NCBI RefSeq assembly: GCF_949774975.1 | Contig: NC_083113.1 | Coordinates: 22,382,332 to 22,446,331, forward strand | Direction: 5' to 3' | DNA from: Lagenorhynchus albirostris | Lineage: Eukaryota > Chordata > Mammalia > Artiodactyla > Delphinidae | DNA length: 64,000 nucleotides | Shown here: piece after piece, positions 10,948 to 23,469 of the stretch | Layout of the letters: every line of letters begins with the position of its first letter | Position numbering within the stretch: position 1 is the first letter of the stretch | Made by a program: the position numbers and the translations under genes | Notes under the pieces: generated by a model | What the model was told of the DNA's origin: nothing | What the model saw: only the letters and a program-made list of their open reading frames with translations | Databases searched by the model: none

Positions 10948-11900
10948 TTGTGTTTTGATGTTCTATTTAACATCTTCACATTTATCCTTTTGCTGTTCAT
11001 TGTAGTTATAATTGCCTTTCAAATTTTTTTTATTGTTTCTAGATCTATGTACTGGCTTATTTATGTGCTCTACAATCCTTTTATATATTTGCCTTTCCTG
11101 TTGTGTTTTTCCCTTTACTATAGATTCTTGCTTCTTTTGTATTTAGAAAAGACCTTTCAATATTGCTTTTAGGTTAGGTTTAGAATCACTGTATGCTTAA
11201 TTTTTGCTTATCTGAGAAATTGTTAGTTTCTCCTTTTATGCTAAACAATAATCTTGCTGGGTAGAGTGTGCTAGGTTGCAGGTTGTGCTAGGTTTCTTTC
11301 CCTTTCAAGGTTTTCAACATATAATGCCCCTCCCTTCTGTCCTGCAAAGTTTCTGGGAAGAAATCTGCTGATAGCCTTATGCGGTTTCCTTTGTAACTGA
11401 CTCTGTTTTTCTCTTGCTGTCTTTAGAATTCTCTCTTTGTCTTTAACTTTTGCCATTTTAATTCTGATATGTCTTGGTGTGATTTTGTTTGGTTCATCTT
11501 GTTTGGGACCCTCTGTGCTTCCTGTATCTGAATATCTGTTTCCTTCTTTAGGTTTGGGAAGTTTTCAGCCATAATTTCTTTGAATATATTTTCTATCCCC
11601 TTTTCTCTTCTCCTTCTAAAATCCCCATGATGCATAGGTTGGCATGCTTAATATTATCCCATAGATCTCGTATGTTGATTTTATTTTTTTGTCTTTCTAT
11701 GTGCTGTTCTGATTGGGTGATTTCCATTATTCTACCTTCCAGATCATTTATTCATTCTTCTGCATTATTTCATCTGCTATTCATTGCCTTTAGCTCGGTT
11801 TTTGTCTTCACAATTGAGTTGTTTAATTTTGATTGGTTCCTTGTTACAGTGATCTGCATTTCTATAGATAATCTTTCGTAATTCCTTCAGCATTTTTATT
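10948..11900 (-). pseudogene. L1 ORF1 relic of the 6.4-13.2 kb L1
   Basis: Open minus-strand pieces at 11635-11423 (ENIFKEIMAENFPNLKKETDIQIQEAQ...) and 11456-11271 (MAKVKDKERILKTAREKQ) correspond to the RRM and C-terminal domains of L1 ORF1p. They lie in two frames. The N-terminal coiled-coil part further right is too degenerate to define. Its place between the 5' UTR and ORF2 matches the usual L1 order. Confidence 0.75.
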
Positions 11901-13177
11901 ACCTCGTTTTTGAACTCAGGGTCTGGTAGACTGGAGAAGTCTGTTTAATTGTTTTTTCTTCTTTCAGGGGATTTATCTTGTTGTTTTAATAGGGAGTAGT
12001 TCTACTTTTTCATTTTACTTAAATTTCTCTGACTATGAATTTAGGAGAAACACTTATCTACTGTGGTTTTGAAAAGATGTTTTTATGTGGGAGTGTCTCT
12101 GTGTAGACAGTGTGAGTCCAATATTTTTGGTGTGAGGACTGCCTTTTCTAAGGATGCCTACCATGTCTTTCCTCAGAGTGTGCTGGCCATTGTCCTCTTG
12201 ATGGGGGTGTGATTGGTGTTGTGGTGACCAGAGCCTGCAGGAGATGTTGTGCAGGGCCTCCTTTTTGCTTTGTGGTTGTCACAGCCCCCTGTAGGAGCCC
12301 CAGATTCAGTTCTAAGCTGCAGTGTGAGGTAGGAACCACTGGAGCGCTCCCACTAGGAAAGGAGCTGCTGCATATTCCTCCCCAAGGGCTGTCTGCTGGG
12401 GACATGCAATTCTGTGATGTCACTCACCACCTGGTGTGAGTGCCAACAAAGTGTGTTGCTGCTGGTGCCACTTCTGGACTCACCTCCGCTGAGGAAGTGT
12501 TGACAATAGACTTGGATGTCAGCTCCACCTGTGTGGTGTGGGTGTTCACAGCTGCTGGAGCCGTGCCCTGCCATTAACATGCTGAAAATGGAGCTCCTGT
12601 GGTGGACTAGTGCCCTGTCTTGCACACACCAACAATGTTGGCCCAGATCACACTCCAGGCCTCTCAGGCTTTCTCTGCACAGCCAAACTGTGTCCACTCC
12701 CCAGGTCCCTTTACTGAAGCCTGAGTTTCAGCAGCCAGCCACTGCATGTACTAGCAGGTACACATTTCAGGCTGGGAAATGTGACAATGTGACAGCTATC
12801 AGTGCTGGTCTCTCTCTGCCCTGTCTGCTAGCAAGCCAGCATCCACACACTCCTCTCAAGCAAAGTCCAGGCCACTCTAGCTCCCTGTTGATCCCAGAGG
12901 ACCTCCTGCCAGAGAAGGGAGTTGTCAGGGTGAGGGAATCTTTCCTCTTATACAGCTCCCTCCCATGGCACTTGTTCATCCTCATTTCTTTTTCTTTTTT
13001 CTTTTTTTCTCTTCATCCTATGGGGATTTTTCTCTCAGCTTTGGTTGTATAAGCTGTACCAGGCTTCGGTTGGCATTCTGTGATAATTGTTCCATATGTA
13101 GATGTATTTTTGATGTGTTTGTGGGGAGAGGTGAGCTCCATATCTTTCTACTCTGCCATCTTGATCTCCACTACCCA

Positions 13178-14185
13178 CAATACTTTAAATATTTCACTCC
13201 ACTTGCTTCTGGTTTGCATGGTTTCTGTAAAGAAGTCAGATGTGACTCTTATCTTTGTTTCTCTATAGGTAGGTAATGTGTGTTTTCCCTCTGGCTTCCT
13301 TCAGGATTTTTTCTTTGATTTTCTGTTAAAATACCAAAGTGAAATTTTTTGACATTTATCCTGCTTGGTTCTCTGAACTTCCTGGATCTGTCATTGTGGA
13401 AATTCTCTCATTATTGTTTCACATATCTTTCCTGTTCCTTTCTCTCTTCTCTTTCTGGTATACCCACTATAGATTTTGTGGTTGTCCCACAGTCTTTGGA
13501 TTTTATGTTCTTTTTCTCAGTCTTTGTTCTCTTTGCTTTTTGATTTTAGAAGATTCTACTGATATATCCTCTAGCTCAGAACACCTTTCCTCAGCTACAT
13601 CCTCAGCTACTAATGAACCCATCAAAGTCATTCTTCATTTCTATTACAGTGTTTTTTTTAATCTCTATTCTTTTTAGTTATTTCTTAGGATTTTCATCTT
13701 TCTGCTTACATTGCCCATTTGTTCTTACATGCTGTCTACTTTATCAATTAGATCCCTTAGTATATCAATCATAATTATTTTAAATCCTGGTCTGATAATT
13801 CTAACATCCCTGCCATGTCTGATTTGATGCTTGCTCTGTCTTTTCAAATTGTAGTTTTGTCTTTTGGTATGCCTTGTAATTTTTTACTGATAGCTAGACA
13901 TGATATACCAGGTAAAAGGAACTGCTGTAAATAAGCCTTTAGTAATACGGTGATGAGGTGTGGGGGAGAGGGAGCATTCTTATGATTAGGTCTAGTCTTT
14001 TAGTGAGCATGTGCCACTGGGCTGTGAACTCACAAGTGTTTCTCAATGTGTTTTCTCTCTTTTTAGGTAGGACAGAATGGCTAGAGGGGGCTGGAGTATT
14101 TCCCTCTTCCTACATGGAATGCTAGGGCCAGCTGATATTGGATATTTCCCTTTCCCCAGTCAGTTAGGCTCTGATAATACCTTAA
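13178..14185 (-). mobile_element. Older L1, antisense, right part of the split copy
   Basis: Continues the L1 at 4316-6405. The sequence starts in the ORF1 region (ccacttgcttctggtttgcatggtttctg) and proceeds into 5' L1 sequence. Open frames here (13339-13677 and others on +) are shadows of antisense L1 sequence. Confidence 0.65.
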
Positions 14186-14189
14186 TTAT

Positions 14190-14254
14190 GCTGTTTAAAA
14201 AAATTTTTTTTAATATTAAAGTATAGTTGATTTACAATAGTATATTAGTTTCAG

Positions 14255-14310
<56 letters not shown>

Positions 14311-14830
14311 CTTCTTTATCCATTCATCTATTGATGGACACTTAGGTTGCTTCCATATCTTGGCAATTGTAAATAATGCTGCTATGAATATTGGGGTGCA
14401 TGTATCTCTTTGAATTAGTGTTTTTATTTTATTCAGATATATACCTAGGAGTGGAATTGCTGGATCACATGGTGGTTCTATCTTTAGTTTTTTGAGGAAC
14501 CTCCATTCTGTTTTCCATAGTGGCTGCATGAATTTACATTACCTTCAACAGTATACAAGGGTTCCCTTTTCTCCATATCTTCACCAACACTTGTTATTTG
14601 TGGTCTTTTTGATGATAGCCATTGTGATATGTGTGAAGTGATATCTCATTGTGGTTTTTTGATTTGCATTTCTCTGATGATTAGCAATATTGAGCATCTT
14701 TTCATGTGTTGGCCATCTGTATGTCTTCTTTGGAAAAATGTCTATTCAGGTCTTCTGCCCATTTTTTAATTGGGTTGTTTGTTTTTGATATTAAGTTATA
14801 TGAGCTGTTTACATATTTTGGAAAGTATGT
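14190..14830 (-). mobile_element. 5'-truncated L1 3' end, antisense
   Basis: The left end shows the L1 3' tail pattern (aaagtatagttgatttacaatag). The minus strand then encodes the C-terminal part of ORF2 (14529-14251, IEPPCDPAIPLLGIYLNKIK and FIAALFTIAKIWKQPKCPSI). The element stops near 14830 in ORF2, a common 5' truncation. A (TA)n tract lies inside it. Confidence 0.85.
14257..14303. repeat. (TA)n microsatellite
   Basis: A nearly uninterrupted alternating AT run with a short ACACAC end, within the L1 3' region. Confidence 0.95.
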
Positions 14831-15190
14831 TATTTTTTATGTCCCCTAAAAGCAAGGCAATTCTTTAATGAAAGAACATTGGCAGTCCTGAGGCTGGAGG
14901 GGAACACTGGTGGGCTTGGCTGGTGGAATAGTGGCACCTTCCTGTGGGGAAATCTAACTGTGTATTATTCTTGCCTTATGCAGTGCCATTAGAATCAAAC
15001 TCTGTCAGGTGGGACCCTGCTGAATACTTTTCCTTTCCAATTCTCCTGGGCAAGGATATGAGACCTTGTTACAAGCCTTAGTGTTAGAGACACTTGAAAG
15101 AATTCTTCAGCAGGATGGTTTGCTTCATGAAGCTGAGTCCCTTCTCCCTTCAGTGTTGCTGGTCTCTGATTCATAGAATGTCCAGTTGAA
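14831..15190. other. No gene seen; single-copy-like sequence
   Basis: Nothing recognisable. The short minus-strand frame at 15198-14995 has no family features and is likely chance. Confidence 0.5.
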
Positions 15191-15655
15191 GGTGGCAACT
15201 AAAAAATGTTGCTCACCATCCAGCTCCATAAATGTCCATTAGCCACTGCACCTGCTAACCTTTAACACATCCTGAAATGAGTTCAAGGTAGGGATCAGGA
15301 ATGAGGCACTTTGTGCTTGGAGAAAACTGGCAGAACACGCTTTCAGCTAGTTAGGTATTTTCAGGAGAAAATCTTTATGAACCTGAATTTTTGTATCTTC
15401 CCATACTTTGAAAAGCACTAAAACTATTAAGTAAGATATCTGTTTCTCAGGACTAGCAGCAGCCTTTCACCAAGATGTGTGCTTGGTTGCATGTAACCCC
15501 TTCACCAAAATCACATATATGCTGACCCCCTATCTCTTTAGAGCAGTTCCTCAGAGTTCTCTGAGAGGCTGTCTCCCACACTATAGTCCTCAGTAAGTGC
15601 CCAAATAAAACTGAAACTCATAGCTTTCATGTTGAGCATTTTTATTTCAGTCAAC
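15190..15655 (+). mobile_element. LTR-like element A (old, class I-like)
   Basis: The segment ends in LTR-like sequence: gagcagttcctcagagttct, then ctatagtcctcagtaagtgc, an AATAAA signal at 15604-15609, and ttttatttcagtcaaca. A related copy lies at 17865-18345 in the same orientation. The family name is not certain, and the left boundary is approximate. Confidence 0.55.
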
Positions 15656-16276
15656 AAAGGTGAATCCAAACCTTTGGTCATTCAGGTGAGAAAATCTGAG
15701 GCCCAGAGCTAGGAAATGCTTTTTTCAGACCCATGATGAGTTGCTAAATAAGATGGAATGGAAACCCCACCACTGGTTCTTTCCTCTCAGCCAAATTCAC
15801 ATTCATTTTCCCTTTTTGACATTTTTGACTGGAGTTTCCAACTAAAAATAGTGACCCAGTTACAAACAGTTGGGAAACTCAACCTCAGGCATTGGTAGCT
15901 ATATTAGTCTGGCCTTACTCTCAGGGCATCATTAATATATGCATCACTCTACAGCTGCCTCTGCAGTGTCAGGATGACTGAAAACAAAAGGAGATAGTGC
16001 TGAGGCATGCCAAGAGTTATCAAAGGATTCAAACTGTATTCTTTCAGCCTTGTGGTTAATTGCCAGGTTATCAGCAGCTCTGGAAACCTGACTCCAAGAG
16101 CATTCATCAGGAGTGGACAGTCGCTGCCTGAACTATCCTGTGTTTGGGTTCTGAGAGGTGCCTACTATGTGTGGGGCCTGGGTGAGATGGGGAGCACAAG
16201 AAAGGAGGCAAGGTGGGGCACTGTAGTGAACCAGCCCGGTCAAGACTTAACTATGTATTGGACATCTGTCCAGCTT
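15656..16276. other. No gene seen between LTR-like element A and the SINE
   Basis: Ordinary non-coding sequence. It could be the internal remnant of an old element flanked by the two related LTRs, but no retroviral motif is visible. Confidence 0.4.
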
Positions 16277-16290
16277 AATAAAAGTCACTG

Positions 16291-16427
16291 GGGGAATTCC
16301 CTTGTGGTTCAGTGCTTAGGACTTGGTGCTTTCACTGCGGTGGCCCAGGTTCAATCCCTGGTCAGGGAACTAAGATTCCACAAACTGCACTGCACGGCCA
16401 AAAACAAATTTTTTTTTAATTAAAAAA
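16291..16427 (+). mobile_element. Older CHR-family SINE with target-site duplication
   Basis: Starts gggaattcccttgtggttca and contains caatccctggtcagggaact, with an A/T-rich tail. It is flanked by a 14-bp repeat with one mismatch, AATAAAAGTCACTG (16277-16290) and AATAAAAGTGACTG (16428-16441). Confidence 0.9.
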
Positions 16428-16441
16428 AATAAAAGTGACTG

Positions 16442-17864
16442 AGCACACAGGGCTAAAGTGTGGACTTTTCATTCAAGACCAAAGGGTCCCATTAGTGGCC
16501 TGGGGCACCCACAGTGTTAGAAATTCCCCTGGAAGGCAGCACTCAGAGCTCCTGGCCTGTCTTCCCTGAGCACACCTGGGTAATTTCTAATTGCCTTTAT
16601 TTATGCATCTTAGTCCTTCTTGAGACCCAGGACCTCTTGAGGGTAAGGGCTACAGAGCTTCTGTTTCCCCTCTCAACCCCAGGGCCAGCAGAGGGTCTCG
16701 TGTATGAACCACATGCTTTAGTTCATTACAGTTGACTTTTTTAACTTAGAGGGGAGGCTGCTGCCCACTTTCCTACTCACATCCTTGGGTACCCTCCTGA
16801 GACCATCCCAGAACTTGACTGAAGTATGGGCCTGAGTGGAAGAAAGGTGAGAAATGAATGTAGAAGACACCCATTTGCTCTCACAATTTAGAACTTGGGA
16901 ATTCTCTTTCTCCATTCCTTTCAATGAGTGGAGCATTTATTTAGCCAATATGATCCTTGTTTAACTAACATTTGCTTCCAGAAACTTTTATTCCTAGGCT
17001 AGGTCATCTGGAAATATCTTTCCTTCTTTTTCACCAGTTAAGCAGAAACAAAAATGCATTTCTGCAAGGTATAAAGAACTCTCTTGGAGGCTAAAATTCC
17101 AGTGGAAATCAGTCCAAATGTTCATTTGCATATCTGAGCTTTTTGCATTCCCTTCCTCTCTGTAAGCTGGAAACAGGAAAGAAGTACTGACTCAGTGTTC
17201 CCAGCACTGCCTTTTATGAAACTCAAACCAAGTTGATTAGTGAATCAGTCATACAAAAATGTTTCCTACCAGAAATAAATCTTCCAATTCTGGGAGCTAA
17301 TCTTGAGCTAGGAAGAAAGGATGAGGAAGGAGAATGAGTAGACCTGCTTTTGCCATTTGCTAGCTGTTATTTTGAGCAATTTTCTTTTCTGAGGCTTACT
17401 TTCCTCATCCATAAAATGGGCACACCTTGTTTTCTTGATGTGAAGACACTTTTTTTTTTTGGTGGGGGTGGCACATTTTCATCTTATTGAAGCTGGCTTG
17501 CTCCTCTCTTGGTGTGCCAGGTGTTTGTTCCCTTAATTGACTCCTCCTGTAAGTCTACTTCTATGAAAAGAGATAGCAGGATCTACATTTGGCAGGATGG
17601 GAGCTGGGTGGTGGGAGGCTGGAGCAGTGGCTGCTTCCAAATTCTTGTTCACTGTCTGGTGATGCCATTCTTCTCCAAGGCTGCTGCTTGAGAGTCCCAG
17701 GGGATGGTTATATTATCTCCCCTGATATGGGCCCTAGTGTGGATGTACCTCCAGGCTCTGGGACAGTTCCAGAGCTCCATAATGTCCTCCACACTGGTGT
17801 TAGGGGCATGAGACCCCAACTGTTCTCAGAAATGCTTGTGCGCCTTTTGTCCTGAGGAATTGCC
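16442..17864. other. Non-coding; MIR fragment at about 17335-17425
   Basis: No gene recognised. About 17335-17425 reads like the MIR core in the sense direction (gaggcttactttcctcatcc, then ataaaatgggca). The short frames here have no family features. Confidence 0.5.
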
Positions 17865-18345
17865 GACAAAGAATGTTGCCTGCCATTCCAGTAAATAACA
17901 AATATTGCCCACCATCAAGCCATCAGCCACTGCAGATGCCCCTCCCACTTTACCCCCTACCCCTCAATGTGTACGCTGAGGGGAATTCTGGATGGAGAAA
18001 AAGAGGAAGCATTCTGTGCTTTGGATACTGGCCCTAGATAGTTAAATGCATATCTAAGGAATAATTTCAATGAGCCTAAACTCTTGCATCTTCCCATACA
18101 TAAAAAAGGACTAAAATCATTAACTTGAGATGTTTGTTCTTTGTGATTAGCAGCAATCTTTTGATGTTTGATTACTTGCTTTTTTCCCAGCAAGAAAACT
18201 ACTCTATATCCTGGCTCCTACCCTGCCTCTTCAGAGCAGTTCCTCAGAGCTATCTGAGAGTCTGCCTCCTGGCTACAGTCCTCAGTAAGATCCCCAAATA
18301 ACACTTAACTCACAACTTTTAGGTTGCGTGGTTTTTGTCAGTCAA
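17865..18345 (+). mobile_element. LTR-like element B, related to element A
   Basis: Shares with 15190-15655 the order cttgcatcttcccatac, gattagcagcaatctttt, gagcagttcctcagagctat, ctacagtcctcagtaag, then a degraded poly(A) signal (aaataacac near 18297) and tttttgtcagtcaa. Same orientation, 2.7 kb away. The two may be the LTRs of one deleted ERV or two separate solo LTRs. Confidence 0.55.
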
Positions 18346-21300
18346 GTGAATCACCCTATTCTTGAAACTTGTACTCCTAGATTCCAAGGCGGGTTCCAAT
18401 GTAGCTTCCTCCAGATCTGCCCCTAACTCTCCTTCCCCTCATCTGTCCCTTTTATTGTGAAATAGCAGTTTCTGAGGCCCTGGGCCCAGGTATCATTCCA
18501 GGACAAGTTGTCTGAGTCCTTGGACAGCCTTCTCCACTCTCCACTGCTCCCCACCCTGGCCCCAGCCCTACTCTTTCCTGTGTACTAACAAGGATGAAAT
18601 GGAGGAAATGGCATGATGTTGGCAATTTGCCTTAAAAATGTATGTGTATTAGGCATATTAAAAAAAGAATGGCAAAATGGTGTTAATTGTTGAAAATGAA
18701 GTCTTGTAATATTTTTTCTCTCCTTTTAGAGTATTTGAAAATTTCCCTAATGAAAAGTAAAAAGAGAAAATAGTAAAACATTAGAAATAGAGAATTGAAA
18801 GACTACCCTTGGATGTGTACCACCATTGGCATTAATAAATAGCTCTTGCCCAGAGAAAGGGGTTAGAATATCATTTTTCCTAATTCAATTTACTCATGAA
18901 CCTAATTACTTGACGAATTGCAAGGTGTACACACCTAGGAGAAGTGCTAGACCAGGGGACCATGTTCCAGGAAGCGAGTTAGCACTCCTGCTTTGCCATC
19001 TCTGCTTGGGGTTCCATTAACCGTGGAGTGTTCCAGGACAGAGATGCAGAAAGCAGAAATGCAGGGAGGTGATTTCTTCCACATCCACCTTCTGCTGTTT
19101 TAGCCTCTAAGGGGAGATGGCAATGGTGATGATAGTGATACTAAGAGTGCAGTCCACCTTTTCTGAAGACCTGCTATATGAAAATCTCTGGGTATTTCAT
19201 TTACACAGCAGTCCTGCAAGGTGATCGCTACAACCAGGGTTTATATAGGAGGAGTGTGAACCTCAGAGGGACTGAGAAGTGATCCTTGCCAGTATTTGAA
19301 CCTAGCCCTCTCCAGCCACTCCTCCTGCCTGAGGACCTGCCCAAGGTTACACAGATGGCTTGAGGCTGAGCCAGGACAAGAATAAGGTTTAGCAGCAGTA
19401 GTTCTTAGCCTATCTCTGGAGGGAGACAGACTTTAGCCTGATGGAAGGTGAGGACACTCCAGTTCCTAGGGTTCCACAGGAGCCATTTCTCTGTCCCTGA
19501 TAGGGTAACAAATTGCTTCAGAAACCACCCTGAGGCTATGTTGTGCTGATGCAGGTCCCAGGCGTGGCTCTCTCAGCTTAACAGTCCATCCCTGAGTGAT
19601 CCGCACCTTCCATGTGTACCTGCCCAGAGGCTGGTGTTGAGAAAGCCCTGACAGCTTGGGTTTGAACGTGTGCCAAGAGCACCCAGTGGTGTGTGTCATG
19701 TGTGCCTGCCTCGAGCAAGACTGATAAGCTCTGACATTACAGGGTATTACATCTGACCTGACATACATTAAGAGATAATCATAAAAATCTCTGCACTGTC
19801 AACAGCATTAGCTGCATCCTGATCACCTGCTAACGTCGATGGCTGTTATTGTTCAGTTGTTACAAGGCACTTTATATTTGCAAAGCCCAGACAGGAAGGT
19901 TATTTTGTCTTCTCCTCTTTCTCATTAGGCTGTCAGTATCTGCTGTAGAAGAGAGATCAACCAGGCCTTAAGCTGCAGGATGGTGGTGTACAAAGATGCT
20001 TAGATGTGGAGCTAGGTCCATCTAAGTTTGAGCTCTAATTCCTTACTGCCTGTGAGATCTTGGCTAGTCACTTTACTTCTCCTGTCCATAAAAGGGAAAT
20101 GACTCTTGACCCTTCCAGCAGTTTTGTTGTGAAGACTACGTGACCTAACTTCTGAAAAGTAATGTGTCCATGTATTATTTTCATGGTAGACCTGGCAAAC
20201 ACTCTATAAATAAACGCACGTGTCCTGTCCTCTGGGAATATGGAGTGCCAAAGGAGAAACAAGACATAACCTTGTGATGGTTTCTATTAATTGTAAGGAA
20301 TAGAATAATTCCTGAGAATTATGACCTGAGAGTAATGGACCTCATGAGACGAGGCTTAAATTACATGGAAGCAAGTGGTATAATTAGGGTGATGGTATAA
20401 TTTATCACTCAAACCGAGACACTGTTAGAAGTGAAAGGGGGTGCTCTTAGTAATCTATGCCAGGGCAGTAGATGTGGACAGGGACTGACCTGGGCACACT
20501 GGGATGGAGAGGCATACTAAGGACAGCACACATTGCTTCTCTATGGTGCATACATGTGCATGTTTAACCAGTCCTAAGAACATCTGCCAGGCCAGGCATG
20601 TGTCTTTTCTTGCATAATCTAGGCCTTTGTGAACAGAAGTGTCCATGGAGAAGCTTACATCTCTATCAGGATTTCAGGAACTATTTCTTGGGGATTGATC
20701 TCACAAGCCTCTCTACTTGGAATGCAATCCAAATTTCTGATCATGGCCTGCAAAGTCCTGCCCTGGTATGGTCCCTGGTATGGTCCCTGCATCAAGTTCT
20801 TCCTCCATCCCCTCCCACTAGGCTGAAGCCTAGTGAGATACTGCCATCTCAAGTCACTGCACTTGCCTTTCTTCCCACCTGGAATGTTTTTCCCTCGAGC
20901 CTTCACACAATTTCATAGGTTTGTAATACATATCTTAGCTTGAATGTCATCCCTTGCAGAAGGCTCCCATGGCCTTCGAATCCCAACCAGCCTCCTCAAC
21001 CTCTCCCTCATTTGTGTCATTGTCTCTAAAACACTCATCATAGACAGTACACACTTTTCTTTTAAGGACAGCTTTTTACACCCTTGCTCAACTAGGCTCC
21101 AAACAGGACAGAAGCATGCCAGTTCTTATTTCCTGTGGAATCTCCATGCCTGGTCCATCAAAAAGACTTGGTGAGTGAGTGGTCCAATGGCATATAGGGG
21201 AGCCTTTAAACAGAAGCACAAGGATTTCTTTCTGGAGAATCCATCATTGCTCACATTAGTAGGCCAGGAGTATAGAGAACAAGAGATAAAGGAAGAGGGG

Positions 21301-23310
21301 CTATGAGGCAGAGCTGTGAGTGGAAGGGGCTCTTTGAAAGGGCATTAGAATCAGGAACCCACTACTCTTGCCCCAGCATCACTATAATCTGTTTCAGTGA
21401 CCTTGGACAAGACATTTTGCCCTCCTGAAGTCACAGTTTCATTGTCCTTAAAATGGGGAGAAAAGAGTCTGGACAAAGGCTCTGTCAACCTTTTTTGCCA
21501 AGAGCCATATCATAAATGTTTTAGGCCTGTGGGCCCTACAGTCTCTGTCACAACTACTTAACTTTGCTGTTGCAGAGCAAAAGTAGCCATATACAGTCTG
21601 TAAAAGAATGAGTGTGGCTGTGTTCCAGTGAAACTTCATTTACACAAATAAGTAGGTCACATTTGCTCCATAGTTCTTAGTTGCCAAATCCCGGTCTAGA
21701 TAACAACTCCCAAACTTTCTTCTTTGAAAGAAGTTCAAAGAAATTTGGGAAATTTTAAGTTCAACAGATTTCTTTATTTGAGGACCTCTCAGAACCACTG
21801 CTATGCTAATGAACACTGTGACTTTCCAAAAAGGGATGTAGAATGGGGGTGGGTATCCTCTATCTTTTTCACCACAGAAATGTTGGGGTAGGATGTCATA
21901 ACAAATGCTGCCAGTGTCCTGCCCACACCTTTCAGCACTAACTGTCTCCATGCATGCTCGTGTTGTTCCACTGCCAGTCCTCAATTCTCTGCCTGAGGAC
22001 CTTCTCTCCATGCACAGAGTCAGGCCACAAGTGCTGGGGAGTCACCACCCCTGAGAACTACCCTCAGCCAATGATGAAGGGCAATTGGGTGATAAATACC
22101 TCAGCTTTCTGCCCATTGATGATGGAGGTGGAAGGCAACCTCCAAGTATGGTCCTGGAACAAGTAGCGTCACTGTCACCTGGGAGCCCATTGAATCAGGA
22201 ACTCTGTAAGTTCAGGCCAGACTCTGTTCTAAGGATCCCTTCAGGTGATTCTGATGTGCGTCACAATTTGAGGACCACTTCCCTCTTCTTTCAGAGGTCC
22301 CCAGTGGACAGAGACACAGTTGCTCATTAACATACCTTGTTTTGGTTTCTTTCCCTTTTCTGCCCCACTTCCTTACTGGTGCTTCCTGGGATTGTCTTCC
22401 AGATAAACCACTTGGCATGCAAATCTTGTCTCAGGGTCTGCTTCTGGGAGCCCCCAATGAGATAGACCCTCATAATATCTCTTGAGAGAGGTATTTTATA
22501 AATTCTGATCTAGAAGCTCTTGGAGGTCCCTCCCAGCAATAGTTGTACAGTGATTATGGCATCTGTGTAGCCTGATCAGTCTGCTTCATCAAACAACCAG
22601 TGTGCATTGGTTAAATGTCTATTGTTTGCTTAGCATTATACTAATTAGAAAAAACTAGAGAGAGGATCTAAGTAAGTCTAGGATTTCTCCTGCAACTGGG
22701 GTGTCAAAGAAGCACCTGTGGCTGAGCATGGAGCCATTTGTCACTGATAGTTTACTGGGTTTTCTGAGCACCTTGTTGAGTGTGTGGCTCCTAATGGATG
22801 AACAAGTTGTTTTAAAATGTAGGTTTTTTATTATTGAGGTATAATCAGGAGACAATTGCCATTGAAAAGATAGTTTGTTACTCTGTTCCTAAGGGGAGGT
22901 GGGCATGCCAGGCAGGGCCACAGAGGGAAGAACCAGGGTCGGTCAAGTGGCAGGAGGAGTGAGAGAAAAATGTGGGCAAGAGCCTTTATTGTGGTTTCTG
23001 AGGAAAAGGGAAGGCACAGCAGGGTAAGCAGACTTAGAATTGGCTAGTTAGATAATTTCTAAGGGCACAGATCTAAGGATCTGGGGCACAGAGGTTGTCT
23101 CCAGTTGTCTGTCCCTGGGGTGATTAGGGCAGGGGGACACTGGTCCAGAGTGTGAGAACCTGATAAAGGAGGTGGTTGGGTGCTATGGGATTGGTTAATT
23201 TGCATATGAAAGCGCCCTCATTGATTATCTCTAGGAATTGGCTAAGCCTGGAAGGTGCAGTCTCTGCAGGGCCCACAAGTCCCAAGATGTCAAAGCATCA
23301 GAGATATAGA
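18346..23310. other. Non-coding stretch with ancient MIR pieces
   Basis: No gene recognised over about 5 kb. MIR-like fragments are seen at about 19165-19390 (antisense pattern), 20000-20200 (sense) and 21345-21460 (sense, gtgaccttggacaagacatt). The open frames are short, lack family features and are judged chance. 22820-23300 may contain a degraded repeat, but nothing diagnostic is visible. Confidence 0.5.
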
Positions 23311-23325
23311 AATTAAAAGGCATGA

Positions 23326-23454
23326 GGTGAGGACTTCCGTGGTGGAAGTCCACTGAGTCCAGTGGTTAAGTCTACTACAGGGGGTGCAAGTTCAATCCCT
23401 GGTCGGAAAACTACCCACGTGTCATGTGGTGCGGCCAGAAAAAAGAAAAGAAAA
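23326..23454 (+). mobile_element. Older CHR-family SINE with target-site duplication
   Basis: Reads ggacttccgtggtggaagtc ... caatccctggtcggaaaact, with an A-rich tail. It is flanked by AATTAAAAGGCATGA (23311-23325) and AATTAAAAGGTATGA (23455-23469), one mismatch in 15. Confidence 0.9.
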
Positions 23455-23469
23455 AATTAAAAGGTATGA

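Larger units (their letters stand above)
6408..13175 (-). mobile_element. Nearly complete L1, antisense, inserted in an older L1
   Basis: On the minus strand the 5' end is near 13168 (gagatcaagatggcagagtag, an L1 start). The 5' UTR runs to about 12000, then ORF1 relics (about 11900-10950), ORF2 (10668 to about 6700), and the 3' end with an A/T-rich tail near 6420. Length is about 6.7 kb, including two SINE insertions. Many stops and indels show moderate age. Older L1 sequence on both sides matches across the insertion point. Confidence 0.85.
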
